Part shown: positions 1 to 8,318 of the stretch, in pieces
How positions within the stretch are numbered: position 1 is the stretch's first letter
Layout of the letters: each line of letters begins with the position of its first letter
Notes under the pieces: generated by a model
What the model saw: the letters and a program-made list of their open reading frames with translations, nothing else
Told to the model about the DNA's origin: nothing
Database searches by the model: none
Made by a program: the position numbers and the translations under genes
Origin: Candidatus Aminicenantota bacterium
GTDB taxonomy: Bacteria > Acidobacteriota > Aminicenantia > Aminicenantales > Aminicenantaceae
DNA length: 17,260 nt
Direction: 5' to 3'
Assembly: GCA_016926925.1 (NCBI GenBank)
Contig: JAFGNQ010000341.1
Coordinates: 1-17,260, forward strand

Positions 1-2498
1 AAGAGATCGGACAGGGAGAAAGAGATCTTGAGGCCTTGAAAAGCACGCTGATCGCAAAAGAGCAAGAGCTGGATAAAGCCGGCCGGGTGACCCAGGTTTC
101 CGATGAAGAGTTAAAAACTCGGCAGGCCAAGATCGAAGACCTTCGCGGCCGGCTGCTGCAAAAACTGTCCATCCAAACCGAGATAAAAAACGAAGCCGGT
201 CGAAGCGAAAAAGAACTTGAGCTGATCCTGCGTCAGGAAGAAAAGCTGAAAAGCCGGACCAAAGAGGAACAAACTCTTCTCTCCGGCAAGGATGAAGAGG
301 TCCTAACGTACGAGGAAGAGCTCAAGCACCTTCAACAAAAGCTTGAAGATAACACCGCAGGAATCGATCAGGATAAAGCGGCTATGGAATCGCTGTCGGC
401 AGAGCTCAACGATCTTCGGAATAAGCTCACGGATATGGACAAGGAAAAGGACGGCAGTCTCCACCACCTTCATGCTCTGGAAAAAATTGTGGAAAAGGAG
501 CGAAGCAAGGATATTCCCGAAAACATTCCCGGTTCCATCGGGCTTCTGGCAGACCTCATCGAAGCGGACTCGGAAAATACTCTTCTTGTCGACGTCTTTT
601 GGAAAGAGGAGGCTAAGGCCAATCTGATTGCGGCTGAAACGTTTCTGAAAAACCTGCCTCAGGAGAAGCTCAAAGGCCTCTATCTCCTGATTTCTTCGAA
701 AAAGCCGAATGCGTTTCCACCCGGATTGCGCCGAGATTCGAGAGTCGAAGGGTTTCTCAAGGCCTGCGTGCGGCCCGATCCAAAAGTCAAGGAATCCTTC
801 GGCCAGCTGCAGGAGGCTGTTATTGTTCCTGATGTTAAAACGGCTGTCACGCTTTGGCTGGATTACCCCGACATCAACTGTCTGACCAGAAACGGAGACC
901 TATTGCTCTCATCCGGGCTCCTGAAACTGGGGCCGAAAAAGGAAGGGCTCATCGCACTCGGACAAGAGGTCAAATCCATCAAGGAAAAAATCGCAGGCCT
1001 CGAACAGAAGATGCAGCCGCTGTCAGCGAAATTAGAGGAAAAATCAAGGGAAAAAGCCCAGCTCGAAGATCAGATCCAGCAGGGCTCAATGCTGCGCAGA
1101 AATCTTGAACAGACGGTTGCGGACAAGGAAAAAGAAAAAAAATTCAGCTTGACGGAAAAAGAGAAGATCGAATCGAACATCACCCTTTTCAAGGGAGAGC
1201 TTTCCGTTTTAGTGGAAGAAAAACAGGAAAAAAGCCTGAACCTGGAAAAACTGAAAGAAGAAGTCCGGTCACTGGAGAACGAAGAAGACGACTTGAAGAT
1301 AGAAGTCGGCAGGGAAGAGGAGGAACTTTCCCGCTTGAGAGGAAAACGGGAAGAGACGAAGAACTTCTACTTCGAGCTCCAATCCGGGGTCGACATCCTG
1401 AAAGAAAAAATCAACAGCACCCAAGGGCGGATCCTGTCTCTCAAGCAGCGAATCCAGGCGACGGAGTCCAAGATTGTCGGGCTCGACCGAGAAACGAAAA
1501 AACTCGAAGAGGAGAAGACGCGATCGCAACAACTGTCCAGTGAACTCGGGGAAAAGAGCTCCCAGCTCGAGACAGAAATCGGCGAGAGGGAACAAAGTCT
1601 CTCAGAGAGCGAAGCCCGTCTCACTCAGGTCCAGCAGGAACAACAAGATATGGAGAACCGGATCGAGGAGCTGCGAAGAATCCATGAAGAGAAAAAAGAA
1701 GAACGCGTCCAGCAGGAGATCAAAAAAGCCCAAGGTGACAGAGATATCGCCAACTGCGAAGAATCCTGCTGGCAGGAATTGAAGAAAACACTGGATGAAG
1801 TCAAGAAGGAGGTCGCCCTGGAAATCATCGTGGATCACGATGTGGAGGAAGAGCTGTCCGATGCGAAAGACAAGCTCGATAAATTGAAAGCCGTCAACCT
1901 CATGGCCGAAGAAGAATACCTGATCCAGAAAGAACGTTTCGACTTTCTGACCGACCAGCGGAATGACCTGCGGGAATCCATAGACACCACCCAGGAAGCT
2001 ATCAGAAAAATCGATCAAGAGAGCAAAACCCAGTTTCTCACCGCCTTGAAAGAAGTGAACAAGAATTTTCAAGACGTGTTCGCAGTGCTGTTCGAAGGGG
2101 GGCATGCAGAACTCAAACTGACCGATCCCAATCAGCCTCTGGAAAGCGGGATCGACATCATCGCGCAGCCTCCTGGAAAAAAGGTTCAGAGCCTGAGTCT
2201 CCTCTCCGGAGGTGAAAAAACACTGACCAGCCTGGCCTTTCTCTTCGGCCTTTTCCGTTACAAACCGACTCCCTTCTGTATCCTGGACGAGGTGGACGCA
2301 GCGCTGGATGAGGTCAATCTGGGAAGGTTTCTCAAACTGATGAAAAAGATCAAAAACCAGACCCAATTCATCATCATCACCCACAACTTCAAATCCATGG
2401 AAGTGGCTGATTATATCTACGGAACAACCATGGCAGAACCCAATATCACGAGCATCTATGCCATGAAACTCGAAAAAAAGGATGAAGAACAAGCATGA
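1..2498 (+). CDS. smc: Chromosome segregation protein SMC, 5'-truncated by window edge
   Basis: The reading frame is open from the first complete codon at position 3, so the true start and the Walker A half of the head lie outside the window; 831 residues are visible of the roughly 1,150-1,200 usual for SMC. In order: coiled coil rich in Glu, Lys and Gln (residues about 1-175), a globular hinge (about 176-311, nt 528-936), the returning coiled coil (about 312-690), and the C-terminal ATPase head. The head shows the ABC signature LSGGEKT (nt 2202-2222), Walker B FCILDEVD with the catalytic Glu (nt 2274-2297), and a following ITHNF switch region. SMC is an ATP-driven DNA-loop-forming protein that works as a dimer with ScpA and ScpB in chromosome compaction and segregation. 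The hinge is divergent and poor in the usual glycines. The stop overlaps the next start (ATGA), so the two genes are probably translationally coupled. Confidence 0.95.
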   Translation, partial: EIGQGERDLEALKSTLIAKEQELDKAGRVTQVSDEELKTRQAKIEDLRGRLLQKLSIQTEIKNEAGRSEKELELILRQEEKLKSRTKEEQTLLSGKDEEVLTYEEELKHLQQKLEDNTAGIDQDKAAMESLSAELNDLRNKLTDMDKEKDGSLHHLHALEKIVEKERSKDIPENIPGSIGLLADLIEADSENTLLVDVFWKEEAKANLIAAETFLKNLPQEKLKGLYLLISSKKPNAFPPGLRRDSRVEGFLKACVRPDPKVKESFGQLQEAVIVPDVKTAVTLWLDYPDINCLTRNGDLLLSSGLLKLGPKKEGLIALGQEVKSIKEKIAGLEQKMQPLSAKLEEKSREKAQLEDQIQQGSMLRRNLEQTVADKEKEKKFSLTEKEKIESNITLFKGELSVLVEEKQEKSLNLEKLKEEVRSLENEEDDLKIEVGREEEELSRLRGKREETKNFYFELQSGVDILKEKINSTQGRILSLKQRIQATESKIVGLDRETKKLEEEKTRSQQLSSELGEKSSQLETEIGEREQSLSESEARLTQVQQEQQDMENRIEELRRIHEEKKEERVQQEIKKAQGDRDIANCEESCWQELKKTLDEVKKEVALEIIVDHDVEEELSDAKDKLDKLKAVNLMAEEEYLIQKERFDFLTDQRNDLRESIDTTQEAIRKIDQESKTQFLTALKEVNKNFQDVFAVLFEGGHAELKLTDPNQPLESGIDIIAQPPGKKVQSLSLLSGGEKTLTSLAFLFGLFRYKPTPFCILDEVDAALDEVNLGRFLKLMKKIKNQTQFIIITHNFKSMEVADYIYGTTMAEPNITSIYAMKLEKKDEEQA

Positions 2499-3973
2499 AG
2501 GTTCAGCTTTTCGTTCCTCCGGGCGGCTACTTCGCAGAACGATGGACGAAGGGCTCTTCCATGCCTCCGTTGGGGCTTCTCTACATCGGAGCGGTCCTCG
2601 AAAAAGCAGGACACGACATCCGGATTGTACCGGCAGACCTCTGGAAGTTCGATTGGCGCCGCATAGCGGGAATGATCGACGAATTCGAGCCCGACATCGT
2701 GGGAGTCACCTCGACGACCGAAAATCGATTCCAGAGTTTCAAACTTGTCCGCGTCGCTAAAAAGACACGCCCGGAAGCGTTCACCGTCATGGGGGGACCC
2801 CATGCCTCCATGGCGGCAGAGGACACACTCGCCCACATTCCCGAGCTGGATATCGTTGTCAGGGGCGAGGGAGAGCAGACCATGTACGAGCTCTGTCAAG
2901 CCCTGGACGGAAAAAAAGATTTGAGCCGCATCCAATCGCTGTCCGGGATCTCCTTCAGAAAAAACGGAGAAATAATCACAAATCCCGCTCGTCCTCCCAT
3001 AAAAGACATCGACTCTATCCCGCCTCCGGCCTACCACCTCGTGCCTTTCGAGGAGTACAATTTCCGTTTTGAAGTACCGGGAAAGGGAATGCTCCCCGCA
3101 GTGAACATGATGTCCTCACGCGGGTGCCCCTTCAAATGCAATTTTTGCGCCACTCCCATCAACTGGGGAAGAGCGGTGAGGATGCGGAGTCCGCACAACA
3201 TCGTAGACGAGATCGAGTTTCTCATCCGCACATACGGAGTCAAAGTTATCTTTTTTTTCGACGACACGTTCAACACGAGCCCCAGGAGGGCTCACGAAAT
3301 TTGCGACCTTATCCTTGAGAGAAGACTGGATATCTTTTTCAAATGCGATATCCGGATCGACCTGATCGACAAGCCTCTCCTCGATAAAATGAAGCAGGCA
3401 GGTCTCTTCCATCTTTCCTTCGGCTTAGAGGCAGGCTCGGAGAGAGTAAGGAATGAAATCGTCGAAAAAAAGGTCGACATCGAAGACTTTCACAATCTCG
3501 TCCAATGGTGCCGGGAACTGGATATCATCCCCAACGCATTTTTCATCTTCAGCCATCCCACGGAAACCTGGCAGGAAGCTCAAGAAACGATCGCAATCAT
3601 CGAAAAGTACAAAGAACAAATCGAGGCGAGTATCGCCATCCTCCACATTTATCCGGGGACTCCGCTCGAAAAGACAGCGAAAGAGATGGGTGCGCTTCCC
3701 ATTGATTTTACGTGGACCAAGAAATACGGGTCGAAGATTATCACTCTTCCAGCCGCCCAGGGCGATGTGCCGCTCTTCCTGCACAAGCTGAGCTGGGCCC
3801 AGATTTGCGAGCTGATTTTCCGGTGGTCGATCAGCGGAGGCAAAGTTTCGATCCTGAGTAAAATCCCGCAGGTTTTAAAAAGCATGCGCTCCGTCGGCGA
3901 TCTCAAGAGATATGCGATCATGGCCCTTGTCTATTTCAAACTGAAGGTGAAAAACCTCCTAACCGGAAAATAA
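2495..3973 (+). CDS. B12-binding-domain radical SAM protein
   Basis: A 492-residue protein of the BchE-like group. The N-terminal part (about 1-150) is a Rossmann-type cobalamin-binding domain, recognisable by PPLGLLYIGAVLEKAGH near the start and the GGPHAS...VVRGEGE segment. The radical SAM core follows, with the cluster-binding CxxxCxxC at C211, C215 and C218 (SRGCPFKCNFCATP), a FFDDTF strand and a GLEAGSERVR helix. These enzymes cleave S-adenosylmethionine with a 4Fe-4S cluster, often to methylate or rearrange unactivated carbons using cobalamin. The substrate cannot be read from the sequence. The C-terminal 100 residues are basic with a hydrophobic stretch (MALVYFKLKVKNLL) and may contact membrane. 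The ATG lies inside the SMC stop (ATGA overlap), which fixes the start and suggests co-expression, though no functional link to SMC is known to me. Family assignment is firm; the specific role is unknown. Confidence 0.9.
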   Translation: MKVQLFVPPGGYFAERWTKGSSMPPLGLLYIGAVLEKAGHDIRIVPADLWKFDWRRIAGMIDEFEPDIVGVTSTTENRFQSFKLVRVAKKTRPEAFTVMGGPHASMAAEDTLAHIPELDIVVRGEGEQTMYELCQALDGKKDLSRIQSLSGISFRKNGEIITNPARPPIKDIDSIPPPAYHLVPFEEYNFRFEVPGKGMLPAVNMMSSRGCPFKCNFCATPINWGRAVRMRSPHNIVDEIEFLIRTYGVKVIFFFDDTFNTSPRRAHEICDLILERRLDIFFKCDIRIDLIDKPLLDKMKQAGLFHLSFGLEAGSERVRNEIVEKKVDIEDFHNLVQWCRELDIIPNAFFIFSHPTETWQEAQETIAIIEKYKEQIEASIAILHIYPGTPLEKTAKEMGALPIDFTWTKKYGSKIITLPAAQGDVPLFLHKLSWAQICELIFRWSISGGKVSILSKIPQVLKSMRSVGDLKRYAIMALVYFKLKVKNLLTGK

Positions 3974-4122
3974 AAAAAATCAGTTGAAACTTCTCTTCCA
4001 AATTGGAAAAATAGGTATCGCTTATCAGAAAACTGCAAGAGGAGCTTTTTCAGCTTAGTGCAGCAGAACCTGAGGGCATTCATTCGATGAACAAAACTTA
4101 GTCCCGAAGGAAGGAGGGCAAC
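3974..4122. other. Intergenic region upstream of symporter operon
   Basis: This 149-nt gap separates the radical SAM gene from the first symporter and should hold the promoter of the symporter/deacetylase unit. A weak sigma-70-like pair is visible: TTGAAA at 3984-3989 and AAAAAT at 4007-4012 with a 17-nt spacer; the -10 matches only 4 of 6 consensus bases. A possible leader hairpin spans 4033-4067 (CTGCA pairing with TGCAG, and AGCT with AGCT inside). No hairpin followed by a T-run, hence no recognisable terminator for the upstream gene. Confidence 0.3.
4111..4117 (+). promoter_or_regulatory. Strong Shine-Dalgarno of first symporter
   Basis: AAGGAGG lies 5 nt before the ATG at 4123. It is a near-perfect anti-16S match and fixes the start of the first symporter. 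Confidence 0.8.
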
Positions 4123-5601
4123 ATGTCAACCTACCTCTACATCATTCTCGCCTACCTATTGATTTTGACCGCCTTTAATTTCATGAGGGCCAGGCGTGTC
4201 AAAAGCCAGGAAGATTTTATGGTGGCCGGCCGAAGTCTCAAAACATCGGTTATGGTTTTTACTCTCATTTGCACATGGATCGGTTCGGGAACTTTTATCG
4301 CCGGAGCGGAATTTGCCACCCAAGCAGGATTTTCCGCCCTCTGGATGGCTGCAGGCGCATGGGTCGGTATCATCGTGATCTATTTTCTCGCAGGGAAAAT
4401 ACAGACATTCGGTCAATACACTATCGGGGATATCCTCGAAGAACGCTACGGACCTGCGGCACGGGTTTTCGGCGCCATAGCTCTGATCATCTCTTTCACG
4501 GTGATCGTCTCGTATCAGTTCGTAGCCGGAGGCTTTATCCTGAACGTAGCCACGGACGGTGCCATCCCGGAATCCACGGGTATCATCATCGCCGCACTAT
4601 TTGTCATTCTTTTCACCGCACTCGGAGGAATGGTTGCCGTCGCTTATACGGATTTGCCCAACGGAATCATCATCGTTCTGGCCTGTATTCTGGCCGTGCC
4701 ATTCGTCTACTTAGCATCAGGAGGCCTCGAGCAGGCGACGCAAAACCTTGACCCGGGATATTTTGCCGCTGTCAATTCACAATTCGGAGCACATCCCACT
4801 CTTAAAGTAGGTGGATATTTTCTGGCCACAATGCTGCTGCTCATGGGAGTCCAGAGCATGTACCAAAAATTCTACAGCGCTAAAACTCCGAAGGATGCGA
4901 AAAAAGCTGCGATTCTCTGGACAATCGGAACGGTCTTCGTCGAGACGGTTGTCGTGATCATCGCCGTCTTTTCCTACAGCAAACTCAAAGACCAAATCGA
5001 CCTCACCATACCCAGAGAAGGGGGAAAGATCGTCCTCTTGGCGGCAAAAAACCTGGTACCTGCTCCTGTGGGCGTCCTTCTCCTCGGCGCGGCTTGTGCG
5101 GTCGTGATCTCGACAGGTATGAACTACCTGCTGTCACCGACGACAAACATCATGCGGGATGTCTACCAGCGTTTTCTTAAAAAAGACGCCGGTGATAAAG
5201 CCATGGTCGCCCTCCAGAAAGTCTTTGTCGTCATTCTGGGAGTCATTGCCTTTTTCCTGGCCGTGAGAATGAAGTCCGTATTGGGAATGGCCTATTTCGC
5301 CTACACGATTTACGGCGTGGCCATTACCCCTGCACTGATCGCAGCCTTGGCCTGGAAACGGGTGACCAAGTTGGCAGGGCTCGTTTCGATCGTTTCAGGC
5401 ACCGTGGTCTGTCTTCTCCTACGCGTCTTGGTAGAAGTCCTCCCTCCTGATAGAGTACCCGGCGGCGATCCCTGGGGAATTCCCATCATCTACCCTGCCC
5501 TGCTCGTATCCTTAGGATCGCTCATCATCGTCAGCTTCTTGACAAAGAAACCTAAACCCGAGGAACTCGTCAAATTCTTCCCGGAAAAAACATCCGGCTA
5601 A
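4123..5601 (+). CDS. Sodium:solute symporter (SSS/SLC5 family), first of tandem pair
   Basis: A 492-residue multi-pass inner-membrane protein with about 13 hydrophobic segments, the usual size for the solute:sodium symporter family, which couples uptake of a small solute to the sodium gradient. Family landmarks: VAGRSL and TWIGSGTF in the first helices, the IGDILEERYG loop, VSYQFVAGGF, and S330-T331 in VISTGMNYLL followed by a RDVYQRF loop. The Ser-Thr pair matches the Na2 sodium-site position known from vSGLT and PutP. The substrate cannot be assigned; sugars, amino acids, carboxylates and nucleosides are all handled by this family. The next gene is a paralogue along its whole length, 67 nt downstream of this stop, followed by a deacetylase. 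The ATG is supported by a strong ribosome site. Confidence 0.92.
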   Translation: MSTYLYIILAYLLILTAFNFMRARRVKSQEDFMVAGRSLKTSVMVFTLICTWIGSGTFIAGAEFATQAGFSALWMAAGAWVGIIVIYFLAGKIQTFGQYTIGDILEERYGPAARVFGAIALIISFTVIVSYQFVAGGFILNVATDGAIPESTGIIIAALFVILFTALGGMVAVAYTDLPNGIIIVLACILAVPFVYLASGGLEQATQNLDPGYFAAVNSQFGAHPTLKVGGYFLATMLLLMGVQSMYQKFYSAKTPKDAKKAAILWTIGTVFVETVVVIIAVFSYSKLKDQIDLTIPREGGKIVLLAAKNLVPAPVGVLLLGAACAVVISTGMNYLLSPTTNIMRDVYQRFLKKDAGDKAMVALQKVFVVILGVIAFFLAVRMKSVLGMAYFAYTIYGVAITPALIAALAWKRVTKLAGLVSIVSGTVVCLLLRVLVEVLPPDRVPGGDPWGIPIIYPALLVSLGSLIIVSFLTKKPKPEELVKFFPEKTSG

Positions 5602-5656
5602 AACAAAGCCGCGACAATAGTCGAACTCGGACTGAATGTGAAATGGGTCCGGCTTT

Positions 5657-5661
5657 AGGAG
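5657..5661 (+). promoter_or_regulatory. Shine-Dalgarno that favours a GTG start for second symporter
   Basis: AGGAG ends only 1 nt before the ATG at 5663, too close for normal initiation, but 7 nt before the in-frame GTG at 5669. No other good ribosome site is nearby, so GTG is preferred and the protein would begin MAYLITILGYL, similar to the start of its paralogue. Confidence 0.55.
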
Positions 5662-5668
5662 TATGACC

Positions 5669-7087
5669 GTGGCATACCTGATCACGATTCTTGGCTATCT
5701 GACGCTTTTATTCGTTTTTGGATTGAGGATCGTTCGCCGGCTGAAAAAAAAGGAGGATTTTTTAGTCGCCGGCCGCTCACTGACCGCACCTATACTCGTA
5801 GGGACGTTACTCGCCACATGGATCGGGTCGGGAGACATCTTCAGCGTTTCCGACCTCAGCTACAACCACGGCTACTCCTCACTCATCGGGAGCAGCGGCG
5901 GTTGGTTGGGTATTATCATTGCCTATTTCATCGCCGGCCGGGTCCGACGTTTCGGCCAGTTTACTGTGCCCGATATTCTCGAGGCAAGATACAACAAGTG
6001 GGCACGCATTCTGGCCACGGTCACGACCATCATTGCCTATGTCACCATTGTCAGCTACCAATTCCGAGGCGGCGGGTGGGTGCTCAACATCATTACCGAC
6101 GGCCGAATCAAAGAAACTCATGCCATGGCCATCGTCGCCGTCTTTGTCATCATGTACACACTATTAGCGGGCATGTTGTCCGTCGCTTATCTGGACATGT
6201 TTAACGGAATTCTGATGATCACGGCCGTTTTTATCTCTGTGCCGTTCCTCATCCATCATGTCGGCGGTTTGAGTACCATTACAGCCAACGTCACCGCTCG
6301 AAGCCATCCTTTTCTGGGAAATATGACCTGGATTCAAGCCCTGGGATATTTTGTGCCCACCCTGCTTCTTGCCTTGGGAAACGGAAACATGTACCAGCGT
6401 TTTTTCTCCGCCAGAGATGAAAAAGAGGCAAAAAAATCCGTCATCGGCTGGATTATAGGTGTCATCCTCCTCGGCCTCGCTCTCCAGAGTTTGGCGGTGA
6501 TCGGCAGCAGTTATTTCAAGGGTTTGCAGGCAAGAGAAGCGGGCAAAATCATCATCTATGTCGCCCACCAAGGCCTCCCTCTCATAGTCGGGTGCGCACT
6601 GATTGCTGCGATCGTAGCCATCATCGTATCCACAGCCAACAGCTTCCTCCTCGTTCCGGCCACAAACGTCGTCCGCGATATCTACCAGCGCTTTATCAAT
6701 CCGGATCTGCCCGACAAGAAAATGATTCTCTTTTCCAGACTGGTGGTCATTGTGCTCGGCATCACAGCTTACGCGCTTATTTCTTTTTTTCCCAGAATAT
6801 TGGATGCAGCATACGCAGCCTACACAATTTACGGTGCAGGCATAACTCCTGCGCTCGTCGCCGTATTTTTCTGGAAAAGAGCAACGGTCTCAGGAGGCGT
6901 GCTCTCAATCCTGGGAGGTATGGGTGTGACCGTAATCTGGGAGGTCATAAACAAACTACTGGGACATCTCCCCTTAGGAACACCGGCCGTCTACCCTGCC
7001 CTTGTCTGCTCGCTGATCCTTCTCATTGGAGTGAGTCTTCTCACACCTCGACCCGATAAGGCTAAATGGCAGCCTTTTTTTCATTAG
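5669..7087 (+). CDS. Sodium:solute symporter (SSS/SLC5 family), second of tandem pair
   Basis: A 472-residue inner-membrane symporter from the preferred GTG (474 residues if the ATG at 5663 is used). It aligns end to end with the preceding gene and shares VAGRSL, TWIGSGD, PDILEARYN, VSYQFRGGG, the Ser-Thr pair of the Na2 sodium site (S323-T324 counted from the upstream ATG) in VSTANSFLL, RDIYQRF, and the late AYAAYTIYGAGITPAL helix. The helix-1 region after TWIGSG differs strongly between the two copies (DIFSVSDLSYNHGYSSL here, TFIAGAEFATQAGFSAL there), so the two transporters may prefer different solutes. The stop codon lies within the Shine-Dalgarno of the deacetylase gene, leaving 10 nt between the two genes and indicating one transcript. 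Substrate unknown. Confidence 0.92.
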   Translation: MAYLITILGYLTLLFVFGLRIVRRLKKKEDFLVAGRSLTAPILVGTLLATWIGSGDIFSVSDLSYNHGYSSLIGSSGGWLGIIIAYFIAGRVRRFGQFTVPDILEARYNKWARILATVTTIIAYVTIVSYQFRGGGWVLNIITDGRIKETHAMAIVAVFVIMYTLLAGMLSVAYLDMFNGILMITAVFISVPFLIHHVGGLSTITANVTARSHPFLGNMTWIQALGYFVPTLLLALGNGNMYQRFFSARDEKEAKKSVIGWIIGVILLGLALQSLAVIGSSYFKGLQAREAGKIIIYVAHQGLPLIVGCALIAAIVAIIVSTANSFLLVPATNVVRDIYQRFINPDLPDKKMILFSRLVVIVLGITAYALISFFPRILDAAYAAYTIYGAGITPALVAVFFWKRATVSGGVLSILGGMGVTVIWEVINKLLGHLPLGTPAVYPALVCSLILLIGVSLLTPRPDKAKWQPFFH

Positions 7088-7097
7088 GAGGCACATA

Positions 7098-8126
7098 ATG
7101 AAAACCGGAATCGTTATGGACAGGCGCTATATGGGCCACGACATGGGAGCTTTTCACCCCGAAAGCCCCCGAAGACTCGAAGCGATCTACAGGATGATTC
7201 AAGATGAAATTGAATTCGAATACCAGGCAATAGAACCCCGGCCCGCCGCAGAGGAAGAAATTCAATGGATCCATACACGAGCTTATATCGACACCGTCAG
7301 TAACTCTGCGGGAAAAGACAGAGTTGTCCTCGATCCGGACACTTCCACATCAGCCCTCTCATACGAAGCAGCCATGCTTGCAGCAGGCGGGGTGATGCGA
7401 GCCGTCGAACTCATCATGCTGGGAGAGGTGAAAAATGCCTTTGCCTTCATAAGGCCTCCGGGGCATCATGCCGAAGCTTCGAGGGCCATGGGATTTTGCC
7501 TTTTCAACAACATCGCCATCGGTGCCGAATACCTTTTGGAAAAAAACAACTTGAAGCGAATTCTCATCGTTGACTGGGATCTCCATCACGGGAATGGGAC
7601 CCAGCATTCCTTCTACGAAAGAAAGGATGTCCTCTATTTCTCGACCCATCAATTCCCCCATTATCCAGGAACGGGATATTGGGACGAAAGAGGTGCCGGA
7701 CCCGGAACAGGCTACACCGTCAACGTTCCCCTCAGTGCCGGAAAGACGGATCAGGATTATATGTACATTTTCGATACCGTACTCTCCCCTATCGTAAAAT
7801 CCTATCTCCCGGAGTTCATTCTTGTGTCAGCAGGATTTGACATTTCCGCAAAGGATCCCTTAGGGGGGATGCAGGTCAGCGATCTGGGATTCGGTGCGCT
7901 GGCTCACACCTTGATCCGTCTCGCAGGACAGGTCGCACACAACAGAATCCTCTTTGCTCTCGAAGGCGGATATGATCTCGAAGGCCTCAAATCCGGCTGC
8001 AGGCAGGTACTCCTGCAAATGGCCGGAGAAGCGGGAAAGCCAAGTATCGAACCTGCCGCCTCCCCCCAAATCAGTCAAGAACTGAAGCCTGTAATCGAAA
8101 CACACTGCAAACAGTGGCCCCTTTAA
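7098..8126 (+). CDS. Class II histone deacetylase-family amidohydrolase
   Basis: A 342-residue cytosolic zinc hydrolase of the arginase/deacetylase fold, the family of histone deacetylases, acetylpolyamine amidohydrolases and AcuC. All catalytic positions are present: the His pair H123-H124 in RPPGHHAE, zinc ligands D161 and H163 in DWDLHHGNGT, the third zinc ligand D248 in SAGFDISAKDPLGG, and the transition-state Tyr Y292 in EGGYDLEGL. The PGTG...ERGAGPGTGYTVNVPL segment is typical of the class II type. The family removes acetyl (or other acyl) groups from lysine, polyamines or related amines. AGGAGG at 7086-7091 sits 6 nt before the ATG and overlaps the upstream stop, tying this gene to the two symporters. 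No signal peptide is seen. A role in deacetylating an imported compound is inference; protein-lysine or polyamine deacetylation remain possible. Confidence 0.92.
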   Translation: MKTGIVMDRRYMGHDMGAFHPESPRRLEAIYRMIQDEIEFEYQAIEPRPAAEEEIQWIHTRAYIDTVSNSAGKDRVVLDPDTSTSALSYEAAMLAAGGVMRAVELIMLGEVKNAFAFIRPPGHHAEASRAMGFCLFNNIAIGAEYLLEKNNLKRILIVDWDLHHGNGTQHSFYERKDVLYFSTHQFPHYPGTGYWDERGAGPGTGYTVNVPLSAGKTDQDYMYIFDTVLSPIVKSYLPEFILVSAGFDISAKDPLGGMQVSDLGFGALAHTLIRLAGQVAHNRILFALEGGYDLEGLKSGCRQVLLQMAGEAGKPSIEPAASPQISQELKPVIETHCKQWPL

Positions 8127-8318
8127 CCTGAATTATTCATAAAAACCACCGCAACTCATATTTTTTAAAGAATTTGCACTCATATGGCGGCGTTTTTTAC
8201 CTCCGGCGAGCCGATCTCACTACAAAGCCTTCGTTGCAGCCCAATCGGCGTAGTTCACTACAGCCTCATGTGCTGCTGCCTCGCCTTTGCAGCGACTTCG
8301 ACTCGTGAATAATCCAGG
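8127..8318. repeat. MITE-like element with terminal inverted repeats
   Basis: A 192-bp non-coding block starts directly after the deacetylase stop. Its left end is CCTGAATTATTCAT (8127-8140) and its right end GTGAATAATCCAGG (8305-8318); the ends are inverted copies matching at 12 of 14 positions. Inside are further inverted pairs: AAAAACCACCGC (8141-8152) with GCGGCGTTTTTT (8187-8198, imperfect), GGCGAG (8205-8210) with CTCGCC (8280-8285), and GCCGAT (8210-8215) with ATCGGC (8244-8249). There are also direct repeats, TCACTACA at 8217-8224 and 8255-8262, and GCAACTCATAT/GCACTCATAT at 8151-8161 and 8176-8185. No open frame or clear target duplication is seen. The last 14 bases of the window match the left end at 13 of 14 positions, so the element is probably dispersed. 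It could be a non-autonomous transposon, a REP-type repeat or a structured RNA. Confidence 0.65.

Noticed and set aside
1602..2492. Long minus-strand open frame opposite the SMC head and coil
   Set aside because: It is antisense to a clear SMC coding region, has no recognisable domain, and arises from the Glu/Lys-rich codon pattern of the coiled coil read backwards.
2456..3037. Minus-strand frame of 193 codons opposite the radical SAM gene
   Set aside because: It overlaps two well-supported genes on the other strand and shows no domain or ribosome site.
4033..4067. Hairpin before the first symporter as a terminator or riboswitch
   Set aside because: Stems are only 5 and 4 bp with an internal loop, there is no T-run, and no known riboswitch core is recognisable.
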